Assembly: GCA_041300865.1 (NCBI GenBank)
Contig: JBFYTF010000165.1
Coordinates: 1-27,972, forward strand
DNA length: 27,972 bases
Reading direction: 5' to 3'
From: JAAYZQ01 sp041300865
GTDB taxonomy: Bacteria; Chloroflexota; Anaerolineae; JAAYZQ01
Below are positions 7,944-14,938 of the stretch, in pieces. The number at the start of each line of letters is the position of its first letter. Position 1 is the first letter of the stretch. The notes under the pieces are model-generated. The model was not told the DNA's origin, made no database searches, and saw only the letters and a program-made list of their open reading frames with translations. The position numbers and the translations under genes were made by a program.

Positions 7944-8843
7944 ATGAGCGAAGCTATTTCACTGCGGGGCGTTTTTCCTCCCATTCCCACGCCCTTTGAT
8001 GCCCAGGGCGACGTCGCCTTCGAGGCGCTGGCCGACAACCTCGCCTGGTGGAACGAGTACGACCTGCGGGGGTACGTCGTCCTCGGTTCCAACGGCGAGG
8101 GTGTGATGTTGGCCGAAGAGGAAAAGGCACGCGTTTGGGCGGCCGCCCGCAAGGCAATCCCCTCCTCGCGGCTGTTGCTGGCCGGCACCGGCTGCCAGTC
8201 GACGCGTGAGACCATCGCCCTCACGCGGCGGGCGGCCGACGCGGGTGCCGACGCGGCACTGGTGTTTACGCCACACTATTACACGGGCAAGATGACGGCC
8301 GACAGTCTGGTGCGCCATTACGAGGTCCTGGCCGACGCCTCGCCCATCCCGATCATGATTTACAACGTGCCCGCCTTTACCGGCGTCAACATGAGCGCCG
8401 CGGCCGTCGCCCGTGCTGCCCGCCATCCCAACGTCATCGGCATCAAGGACACCAGCGGCAACATTACCCAGCTGGCCGACACGGTGCGCCTGGTCGGGCC
8501 TGACTTTCAGGTATTGGCCGGCTCGGCGAGCCACTTTTTCCCGGGACTGGCCGTGGGCGCTGCCGGCGGCATCTTGGCGCTGGCCAACATCGCGCCGGAC
8601 CGCTGCTTGGAGCTCTTCCGTCTCTTCCAGGACGGCTGTTGGCACGAGGCTGCCGAGCTGCAGCGCTGGATGCTCCCGCTCAACCATGCCGTGACGGCTG
8701 GCTATGGCATTGCCGGACTGAAGGCCGCGATGGACATGCTGGGCCACTACGGTGGTCCCGTCCGCTTGCCTCTCCTCGACCTGACAGAGGCCGAGCGTCA
8801 GGCACTGGCCAAAGTGCTGGCCGAAGGAGGCGTCCTGTCATGA
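7944..8843 (+). CDS. DHDPS/NAL-family aldolase, 4-hydroxy-2-oxoglutarate aldolase-like
   Basis: This 299-residue (beta/alpha)8 aldolase has a complete active site: Tyr140 in IYNVPAFTG and the Schiff-base Lys168 in GIKDTSG. The substrate-loop motif reads GSNGEG at 48-53, rather than the GTTGE of standard dihydrodipicolinate synthases. GSNGE is the form I recall in mammalian 4-hydroxy-2-oxoglutarate aldolase (HOGA1), which cleaves its substrate to pyruvate and glyoxylate. The next two genes act on glyoxylate chemistry, which favours that reading. A different 2-oxo acid aldolase, or true DHDPS, is not excluded. AAAGGAG lies a few bases before ATG 7944, 30 nt after degV. The stop overlaps the aminotransferase start as ATGA, so the two proteins are translationally coupled. 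Confidence 0.85.
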   Translation: MSEAISLRGVFPPIPTPFDAQGDVAFEALADNLAWWNEYDLRGYVVLGSNGEGVMLAEEEKARVWAAARKAIPSSRLLLAGTGCQSTRETIALTRRAADAGADAALVFTPHYYTGKMTADSLVRHYEVLADASPIPIMIYNVPAFTGVNMSAAAVARAARHPNVIGIKDTSGNITQLADTVRLVGPDFQVLAGSASHFFPGLAVGAAGGILALANIAPDRCLELFRLFQDGCWHEAAELQRWMLPLNHAVTAGYGIAGLKAAMDMLGHYGGPVRLPLLDLTEAERQALAKVLAEGGVLS

Positions 8844-10024
8844 AAGACCGCAAGCTACTCATGATCCCGGGGCCTATCGAATTCAGCCCGGAGGTTCTGC
8901 GGGCGATGGGTGCCTCGACTACGAGCCACCTGGCGCCCAATTTCATGGAAGCCTTTGGCCAGGCCCTGGAGCGCATGCGCGACGTGTTCCTCGCCCCGGG
9001 TGGCAAGCCATTTGTCGTCGCCGGTTCGGGCACCCTGGCCATGGACATGGCGGCGGCCAACCTGGTGGAGCCGGGCGACAGGGCACTCGTGGTCAATACC
9101 GGCTACTTTGGCGACCGTTTCGCCACCATCCTGCAGCGTTATGGCGCCGAGGTCGTGCAGGTCCTGCCGCCGGAGGTGGGCGACGTTCCACCTCTCGCCG
9201 AGGTGGAGGCAGCCCTCGAGCAGGCGGCCGAGGGGGGCCAGGCATTCAAGCTCATGACCATCACCCATGTCGACACCTCCACCGCAGTGATGGCCGATGT
9301 GCGGTCGCTGGCGGCCGTGGGGCGCCGGCACGGAGTGCTCGTCGTGGTCGATGGCGTCTGCTCGGTGGCCGGCGAAGTGCTGCGCCCCGAGGAGTGGGGC
9401 GTGGATCTGACGCTCACGGCGTCGCAAAAGGCCCTGGGTGTGCCCCCGGGCCTGGCGCTGCTGGTCGCCAGCCACCGCGCCATGGACGCCTTCTACCGGC
9501 GCAAGGTGGAGGTTGGGAGCTATTACTCCGACTGGACGCAATGGCTGCCCATTATGGAGGCCTACGAGGCGCGCCGGCCCGGCTACTTTGGCACGCCGCC
9601 CGTCAACCTCATCTGGGCCCTAAATGTCAGCCTGGGGCAGATTCTGGACGAGGGGCTGGAGGTACGCTTCGCGCGCCACCGGCGCCTGAGCGCAGCCTTC
9701 AAGGCGGGGATCGACGCCCTGGGCATGCGGCAGGTACCGGTCAGGCCCGAAGTGGCGGCCAACACCCTCAGCGCGCCTTACTATCCCGAGGGCGTCGATG
9801 CCTCGCTGCTGGCGCACATCAGCCGCGAGGGGGTGATGCTGGCCGGCGGGCTGCACAGCGCCATCCGCGCCCGCTATTTCCGCATCGGCCACATGGGTGC
9901 CGTCACTGCCTCCGACATCCTCTCTACCCTGGGGGCCATCGAGCGCGGGCTGGCCGCGGCCGGCTATCGTTTCCAGGCCGGCGCCGGGGTGGCAGCAGCC
10001 CAGGCAGTTCTGCTGGCCGGCTAG
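8840..10024 (+). CDS. Class V aminotransferase, alanine/serine-glyoxylate type
   Basis: The 394-residue protein is a fold-type I PLP enzyme of the AGT/SPT subgroup. It opens with LLMIPGPIEFSPEVLRAMG and has an SGTLAMDMAAANLVEPGD cofactor segment. THVDTSTAV and VVVDGVCSVAG are two further marks; the Asp in the latter pairs with the PLP ring nitrogen. The PLP lysine is Lys197 in TASQKALGVPPG, and RIGHMG lies near the C-terminus. Alanine-glyoxylate or serine-pyruvate aminotransferases make glycine from glyoxylate. Phosphonate transaminases and cysteine desulfurases share the fold, but GTPPVNLIWAL is the AGT version. ATG 8840 overlaps the aldolase stop by 4 bp. In this context the enzyme would remove glyoxylate made by its neighbours. 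Confidence 0.88.
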   Translation: MKDRKLLMIPGPIEFSPEVLRAMGASTTSHLAPNFMEAFGQALERMRDVFLAPGGKPFVVAGSGTLAMDMAAANLVEPGDRALVVNTGYFGDRFATILQRYGAEVVQVLPPEVGDVPPLAEVEAALEQAAEGGQAFKLMTITHVDTSTAVMADVRSLAAVGRRHGVLVVVDGVCSVAGEVLRPEEWGVDLTLTASQKALGVPPGLALLVASHRAMDAFYRRKVEVGSYYSDWTQWLPIMEAYEARRPGYFGTPPVNLIWALNVSLGQILDEGLEVRFARHRRLSAAFKAGIDALGMRQVPVRPEVAANTLSAPYYPEGVDASLLAHISREGVMLAGGLHSAIRARYFRIGHMGAVTASDILSTLGAIERGLAAAGYRFQAGAGVAAAQAVLLAG

Positions 10025-10101
10025 CGCCGGCACCCAGGGACCGGGATCCGGGCGGCCTGCTGCCTGGCGTGACCCCGTGTACAGTGGAAGGGGACAGATC
10101 G

Positions 10102-11499
10102 GTGTACCAAGCCGTCACTGCCGAGATCGTCAATACCTTGTGCCAGATCGTCGGGGCGGAGAACGTGCTGCTCGACGCCGAAGCGTTGGAGCGCTACAGC
10201 CACGACGAGACGGTGGGCCTGCGGGCGCAGCCAGAGGTCGTGGTCCGGGCGACGTCCACCGCGCAGGTGTCGCAGGTGCTGAAACTGGCGCAGCGGGAGC
10301 GCGTGCCGGTCACCCCCCGGGGTGCCGGCTACGGGCTGAGCGGGGGCGCGGTAGCCGTGCGGGGCGGCATTATCCTCTCCACCGAAAAGATGAACCGCAT
10401 CCTGGAGATCGACCCCAAGAACCTGATGGTGACTGTCGAGCCGGGGGTGATCACGGGCGACATCCACCGCGCCGTCGAGGCGGAAGGCCTCTTCTACCCG
10501 CCCGATCCGGCCAGCCTGGACTCGTGCAGCATCGGCGGCAACGTGGCCGAAGGCGCGGGCGGGCCCCGGGCGGTCAAATACGGTACCACCCGCGACTATG
10601 TCTGCGGGCTGGAGGCGGTGCTGCCCTCAGGCGAGGTGGTCGTGACCGGCGGCAAACTGGTAAAGAACGTGACGGGTTACAGCCTCATTGGCCTGCTGGT
10701 GGGCTCGGAGGGCACGTTGGCCATCGTGACCCGCATTATCCTGCGCCTGCTGCCGCTGCCCCGCGTGCAGGTGGACCTGCTCGTGCCCTTTGACGACTTC
10801 CAGGCGGCGGCCGACACCGTGGCCGGCATCATCGCCCACCGCATCCTGCCTACAGCCATAGAGTTCATGGAGCAGGACAGCCTTCTGGCGGTGGAGCGGC
10901 TGCTGCAGAGGGAGCTACCCTACCGCGACGCGGCTGCTCATCTGCTGATCCAGCTCGACGGCAACAGCCCCGAGGCCGTGGATGCCGACATGGAGCTCGT
11001 CGGCGACCTCTGCCTGCAGCACGGCGCCCACGATCTACTCGTGGCCCGCGATCGCCCCACCCGCGAGCGGCTGTGGGAGGCGCGGCGAAAGATCATCGAT
11101 TCCCTGAACAACGAGAGCCCGGTGAACCACATGGAGGACGTGGTTGTGCCGCGCGCCGAGATCCACCGGCTGCTGCGGGGCATGAAAGAGATCGCTCACA
11201 AGCACGGCGTGCGCATCATCAGCTTTGGGCACGCCGGCGACGGCAACGTGCACGTCAACGTCCTGAAAGACGATCTGCCCGTGGAGCGCTGGGAGACGAT
11301 CGTGCCCGGCATCCAGGCAGAGATCTACCGCCTCGCCCTGTCCCTGGGGGGCACGATCACGGGCGAGCATGGCATCGGCGTCACGCGCCGCCCCTACCTG
11401 TCTATGGCCCTCGACGAGGCGCAGATCGAGCTCATGCGCCGCATCCGTGCCGCCTTCGATCCCAACGGCATTCTGAACCCAGGCAAGATTTTTCCCTGA
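10102..11499 (+). CDS. glcD: FAD-linked oxidase, GlcD/D-lactate dehydrogenase type
   Basis: The 465-residue protein has a PCMH-type FAD domain (about 40-215) with TPRGAGYGLSGGAV and the pyrophosphate-binding segment SCSIGGNVAEGAGG. A C-terminal FAD-oxidase domain follows with the metal-site motif FGHAGDGNVHVNV (His377) and GEHGIGVTRRPYL. These are the marks of glycolate oxidase subunit GlcD and of D-lactate or D-2-hydroxyacid dehydrogenases. GlcE and GlcF, the usual partners of GlcD, are absent from the window, so it may act alone or with distant subunits. GTG 10102 is chosen for AAGGGG at 10088-10093 and a natural N-terminus (VYQAVTAEIVNTLCQIVG). It lies 77 nt after the aminotransferase. The next gene on the other strand ends only about 12 bp away. 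Confidence 0.9.
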   Translation: MYQAVTAEIVNTLCQIVGAENVLLDAEALERYSHDETVGLRAQPEVVVRATSTAQVSQVLKLAQRERVPVTPRGAGYGLSGGAVAVRGGIILSTEKMNRILEIDPKNLMVTVEPGVITGDIHRAVEAEGLFYPPDPASLDSCSIGGNVAEGAGGPRAVKYGTTRDYVCGLEAVLPSGEVVVTGGKLVKNVTGYSLIGLLVGSEGTLAIVTRIILRLLPLPRVQVDLLVPFDDFQAAADTVAGIIAHRILPTAIEFMEQDSLLAVERLLQRELPYRDAAAHLLIQLDGNSPEAVDADMELVGDLCLQHGAHDLLVARDRPTRERLWEARRKIIDSLNNESPVNHMEDVVVPRAEIHRLLRGMKEIAHKHGVRIISFGHAGDGNVHVNVLKDDLPVERWETIVPGIQAEIYRLALSLGGTITGEHGIGVTRRPYLSMALDEAQIELMRRIRAAFDPNGILNPGKIFP

Positions 11500-11510
11500 C
11501 GGCGGGATGG

Positions 11511-13349
11511 CTAATCCTCCGCGACGGGCAGGCCTTCGATCTCCATGATGCGCAGGGCGTTTGTCGTGGGGCTGGGACCGGGGCGCAGGATGTAGTCAAA
11601 GACCATCCTGCTGCCCTCCAGGTGGTCGCGGAAGTGAAGGTTGCGCACCTGGGGCACTTCGTCTGCCAGCCGGGCCAACTCCAGGTCGTGGGTGGCGATC
11701 AGCCCCGTACCCCGGCTGCCGGCCAGCGCCCGGACGTAGGCCCGGCTGCCAATGCGCCGCTCCCGGTTGTTGGTCCCGCGCAGGATCTCGTCCACAAAAT
11801 AGAAGAGGGGCAGCTCGTGCGCGCGCTCCAGCGCGGCGAGGAGCGCCTTGAGGCGACGCACCTCCGCGTAAAAGTACGAGATGCCGCCGGTGACCGAGTC
11901 GGAGATGCCCATGGAAGTGAACAGGCGGAAGGGCACCGTCTCCAGCGCCAGGGCGTCGACCGGCCCACCGGCCTGGGCCAGCGCCAGGTTGGCGCCCACG
12001 GTCTTCATGAACACGCTCTTGCCCGCCATGTTCGAGCCCGTCAGGATGCCCACCTGGCCGAGCTCCGGGACGGCAAAGTCGTTGCGCACCTTGCTGCTCG
12101 CCGGCAACAGGGGGTGGCCCAGGCCGCGGGCGGCAAACACCGGGCGGCCGTCGCCGCTCGCCTGGCGCATCACGGGCATGACGTACTCGGGGTGCAGGTA
12201 CGCCAGGTTGGCCAGCGAGCCGAGGGCCTCCAGGTCGAACCAGATCTCGAGCCAGCCGGGCGCACGCCGGGCCAGCTCGACCTTGGTGCGCGCCAGGCGG
12301 TGGGCAAAGTAAAAGTCCCAGGGGACGACGGCGTTTAGCAAGAAGGCCAGGAGCGGATTGGTGCGCAGGCTCATGGCGGCCAGCACACGGTTGATGCTGC
12401 CGAGATAGGCCGACGGCCGGTGGGCCGGCTCCAGAAAGGGCGCACATAGCTGTTTGAGGTGGGGCGCGCCGGCGTAGGAAAAGCGCTCCAGCTGCCCCAG
12501 GGCGGCGCGGAGCTGGTGGAAGGCACCCTGGAGCGACGCTGCCTCGTTCCAGGCGGCGGTCGCCACCCCGGAGCGCGCCAGCCAGAGCGCCAGGTAGACG
12601 ACAAACGTGATCTGCCACACGGGGGGCAGCAAACCCAGCCGGTTGGCGATGAAGAGCAGCGCGTTGAGGACGGCGAGGCCGGCCAGCAGAACCAGCCATC
12701 GCCGCAGGGTCGTCTCAGGTGGGTGTTCCGCCAGCCAGGCGAGGAGGCTCTCTGCCTGCCACGTGCGGTAGCCCCGGGCGGCGAGGATGGCGTTGCGTGC
12801 CAGGCGGTCGCGCAGCAGGAAGCGGGGGGCCAGCTCGCGCACGAGCGCCTGCCTCCGCCGGATCTGTTCTGGATCGGGATCGGGCTCGTTGAGCCACTCG
12901 CGCAGGCGGCGGCTGCCGCCATGGGTCGTCGCCCGGTCAAGCAGCCGGTGCACGGAGCGCGGGCCGGTCAGGTCCAGGTCGGCTTCGAACGGGTGCTCGG
13001 GGCGCGGAGGCTGGGGAAAGGTCGCCGGCATGGCCTCCCAATCGAGCGTGCCGCGGGCCACCTGCTCTGCCTGAAGCTGGCGCAGGATATGGTGGCGGGC
13101 GATGCTCTCCTGGACGCGGCGGTGCTGCCAGACGGCCAGGCCAAAGGCGACCAGCAGCGCCGCGATGGAGGCGATCATGGGCCAGATGCCCAGGGCGAGA
13201 AAGGCTACCACCGACAGGGCCAGTCCGGCTACGGCCACTCCCAGCCGCAGCCAGGCATAGCGGTCGGCGAGGGCTTGCAGCTCGCGGGTGCGCTGCTCCA
13301 GGCGGCGGATCTGGCCGTGGATTGCGGGCAGGCGGTGTTCTCCGGTCAT
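11511..13349 (-). CDS. Membrane-anchored MutS-family ATPase
   Basis: The C-terminal third is a clear MutS domain V ATPase: Walker A GSNMAGKS (Lys444), a TSMGISDSVTGGISYFYAEV segment, Walker B YFVDEI (Asp520, Glu521) with RGTNNRER and THDLELA. Near 125-175 there is a MutS core-like segment, SVHRLLDRATTHGGSRRLREWL. Unlike MutS1, there is no N-terminal mismatch-recognition domain. Instead two hydrophobic helices lie at about 36-75 and two more at about 217-262, so the protein is probably bound to the inner membrane with the ATPase in the cytoplasm. Its role is unknown; mismatch repair proper is unlikely. ATG 13349 gives 612 residues. A TTG at 13394, directly after the patatin stop codon, would add 15 residues; neither has a strong ribosome site, which suggests coupling to the upstream gene. 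Confidence 0.87.
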   Translation of the reverse strand: MTGEHRLPAIHGQIRRLEQRTRELQALADRYAWLRLGVAVAGLALSVVAFLALGIWPMIASIAALLVAFGLAVWQHRRVQESIARHHILRQLQAEQVARGTLDWEAMPATFPQPPRPEHPFEADLDLTGPRSVHRLLDRATTHGGSRRLREWLNEPDPDPEQIRRRQALVRELAPRFLLRDRLARNAILAARGYRTWQAESLLAWLAEHPPETTLRRWLVLLAGLAVLNALLFIANRLGLLPPVWQITFVVYLALWLARSGVATAAWNEAASLQGAFHQLRAALGQLERFSYAGAPHLKQLCAPFLEPAHRPSAYLGSINRVLAAMSLRTNPLLAFLLNAVVPWDFYFAHRLARTKVELARRAPGWLEIWFDLEALGSLANLAYLHPEYVMPVMRQASGDGRPVFAARGLGHPLLPASSKVRNDFAVPELGQVGILTGSNMAGKSVFMKTVGANLALAQAGGPVDALALETVPFRLFTSMGISDSVTGGISYFYAEVRRLKALLAALERAHELPLFYFVDEILRGTNNRERRIGSRAYVRALAGSRGTGLIATHDLELARLADEVPQVRNLHFRDHLEGSRMVFDYILRPGPSPTTNALRIMEIEGLPVAED

Positions 13350-13394
13350 GCTTCTGGTCGGCTGCGGGCAGTCTGCCGTGGCGGGCTGTGCCAA

Positions 13395-14639
13395 TCAGCG
13401 CCCGAGCAGCGTCAGCGCAGCGTTGTTGGCCAGTGCCCTCTCGACGGGGCTGACGGCGGGCTGGAGTCCGCGCTCCGTGCCGTCCAGCAGCACCGTCTGC
13501 TGCCCAAGGAAAGCGCGCATGGCTGCCTCGCCGGCGTCGAGGAGCGCCTGGCGCTCGTCGTCGTCCATGTCGAACTCGATCGTGCTGTAGCCGCCCGCGG
13601 GCAGATGGACCACGTGCCGGGCAAAAGCGCTGATGGCCATGTTGTCGTGCGCCGAGGTGGCGGTTGTCAGTAGCCGGTGCAGGCGATCTACGGTACGAAA
13701 GCTGCCCAGCGAAAAGCGGGACGGCGCTTCCGCTTTCGCCGGCCGGTTCGACACCTCGATCTTTTCGTCGATGAGCAGGCCCAGGACGTTTGTGGTGCGC
13801 GCCGGGCCGACAACGCCGGCCACGTCCCGCTGATCGGCCAGAAACAGGGCGATGGGAAAGTTGGACAGCAGCCCACCGTCGACGACCGTGTGGCCCGTGA
13901 GGTCGACAGGCTGCAGGCCGGCGGTGGCCGGGTCCCAGGCGTGATAGGCGCCCCACTCCGCCTGCCACTCCACTTCCTGCCATAGCAGAGGCACGCTCAT
14001 CGACATGCGCGCCGCCCAGACTACAGGGCAGCCGGGCGCCGTGCGGTGGTTCAAGAGCAGCATCTGGGCCGCGGTTGTGTCGGCTGCGACCAGCGTCAGC
14101 TCGACCTCTGTCGCTTCAAAGAACTCCTTGAGCGTCAGGTGGCTGTAGCCCCGCGCCTGTCCGCCTGGTCGGGGCTGGTCGAGCCTGCACTCCAGCCAGG
14201 TTACAAAGGGATCCGCGGAGAACCAGCCGCCGCGCTCCACGAAGGAGAAGAGGTGGCGTGCCCGCGGATCTGTGGCCAGCTTCCTGGCCAGCCAGTCGTC
14301 AAAGTGCGTCTCAAGAAAGTCGGGCACGACGGAGATGTTCAGGTCTTCCAGCAGCTTGCGGATGGCGCTTTGCCGGATCGCTGCCTCGTCAAAAGGCGCC
14401 GGATCGGCAAGGAAGGACGCCAGGACCGGCAGGCCGTTGGTGTCCTTTTCTGCGAGGGCAACGAGCATCTCGTCTGGCGTATAGCCGGCCGCCAGGGAAA
14501 CCGCGGTGATGGCGCCCGCGGAGGTGCCCAGGACTCGGGCAGGCTTGTGACCGTGCTCGTCGAGGAGCACCTTGAGGGCGCTGCAAAAGACCGCGCCCTT
14601 GGCTCCTCCACCTTCGAAAACCAGGTCAATGTGCGACAT
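13395..14639 (-). CDS. Patatin-like phospholipase
   Basis: The 414-residue protein has the patatin serine-aspartate dyad: the oxyanion loop EGGGAKG near residue 10, the nucleophile elbow GTSAG with Ser40, and DGGLLSNFP with Asp254. The spacing is normal for bacterial patatins, which cut acyl chains from membrane lipids. No signal peptide is present, so it acts from the cytoplasm. Between the motifs are segments not recognised, including a region near 80-190 that may be a lid or partner surface. ATG 14639 has a very strong AAGGAGGAGAGG ribosome site; codons further upstream in frame run into the promoter. The membrane MutS-like gene follows immediately, sharing one promoter. Patatins are used as effectors in some anti-phage systems, but no nucleotide cyclase or other sensor is next to it. 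Confidence 0.92.
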   Translation of the reverse strand: MSHIDLVFEGGGAKGAVFCSALKVLLDEHGHKPARVLGTSAGAITAVSLAAGYTPDEMLVALAEKDTNGLPVLASFLADPAPFDEAAIRQSAIRKLLEDLNISVVPDFLETHFDDWLARKLATDPRARHLFSFVERGGWFSADPFVTWLECRLDQPRPGGQARGYSHLTLKEFFEATEVELTLVAADTTAAQMLLLNHRTAPGCPVVWAARMSMSVPLLWQEVEWQAEWGAYHAWDPATAGLQPVDLTGHTVVDGGLLSNFPIALFLADQRDVAGVVGPARTTNVLGLLIDEKIEVSNRPAKAEAPSRFSLGSFRTVDRLHRLLTTATSAHDNMAISAFARHVVHLPAGGYSTIEFDMDDDERQALLDAGEAAMRAFLGQQTVLLDGTERGLQPAVSPVERALANNAALTLLGR

Positions 14640-14700
14640 CCTCTCCTCCTTGAAAGCTCGGGCGAATACCGGCCTGCAGCACGCGGCACCACGACATGGA

Positions 14701-14716
14701 CCCCAAGTGTCTGGGG
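14701..14716 (-). promoter_or_regulatory. Small palindrome in the patatin leader
   Basis: CCCCA and TGGGG form a 5-bp inverted repeat around 6 nt. It lies at the predicted transcription start of the patatin gene, where it could be an operator or an mRNA hairpin. Confidence 0.35.
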
Positions 14717-14723
14717 TAGAAGC

Positions 14724-14752
14724 AGTGTACCATAGTTGCCGGTGACAGTCAA
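14724..14752 (-). promoter_or_regulatory. Promoter for the patatin-MutS operon
   Basis: On the minus strand TTGACT (14752-14747) and TACACT (14729-14724) are separated by 17 bp. The predicted start is near 14717, leaving a leader of roughly 78 nt before ATG 14639. Confidence 0.75.
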
Positions 14753-14792
14753 GGCACCCGCTCCGGGTCAAGTGCGCCACGGCGAGCCATAA

Positions 14793-14814
14793 TTTCTTGA
14801 TTATCATCAGGAAA
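14793..14814. promoter_or_regulatory. FNR/CRP-like operator
   Basis: The 22-bp palindrome reads TTTCTTGAT, TATC, ATCAGGAAA, with one mismatch between the arms. Its core TTGAT-4-ATCAG matches the FNR consensus TTGAT-4-ATCAA in nine of ten positions. Its centre (14803.5) lies about 60 bp before a start predicted from TATTGT at 14851-14856, a usual class I position for this family. It also lies about 87 bp upstream of the divergent patatin start. Confidence 0.55.
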
Positions 14815-14850
14815 ATAGGCAATAGTAGATCCGAGTCGACGTGGAGTGCG

Positions 14851-14856
14851 TATTGT
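14851..14856 (+). promoter_or_regulatory. Weak -10 box for the LPXTG protein gene
   Basis: TATTGT lacks a matching -35 box 17 bp upstream, as expected of an activator-dependent promoter. The start would be near 14863, with a leader of about 76 nt containing the 19-bp tandem repeat. Confidence 0.35.
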
Positions 14857-14887
14857 CTGATGAGCGTCGTCATTCAGGGCAGATGGC

Positions 14888-14925
14888 GTGAACCACTAAA
14901 GCGTAAGTGAACCACTAAAGCGTAA
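14888..14925 (+). repeat. Perfect 19-bp tandem repeat in the leader
   Basis: Two exact copies of GTGAACCACTAAAGCGTAA lie head to tail (14888-14906, 14907-14925). The second copy runs into GGAGA, so its last bases form the AAGGAGA ribosome site of the gene starting at 14939. Confidence 0.95.
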
Positions 14926-14938
14926 GGAGAATGCACCC

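Noticed and set aside
12459..13673. 404-codon plus-strand frame crossing the MutS-like and patatin genes
   Set aside because: It runs opposite two genes with clear motifs and shows only Q/G/R-rich composition without a promoter or ribosome site.
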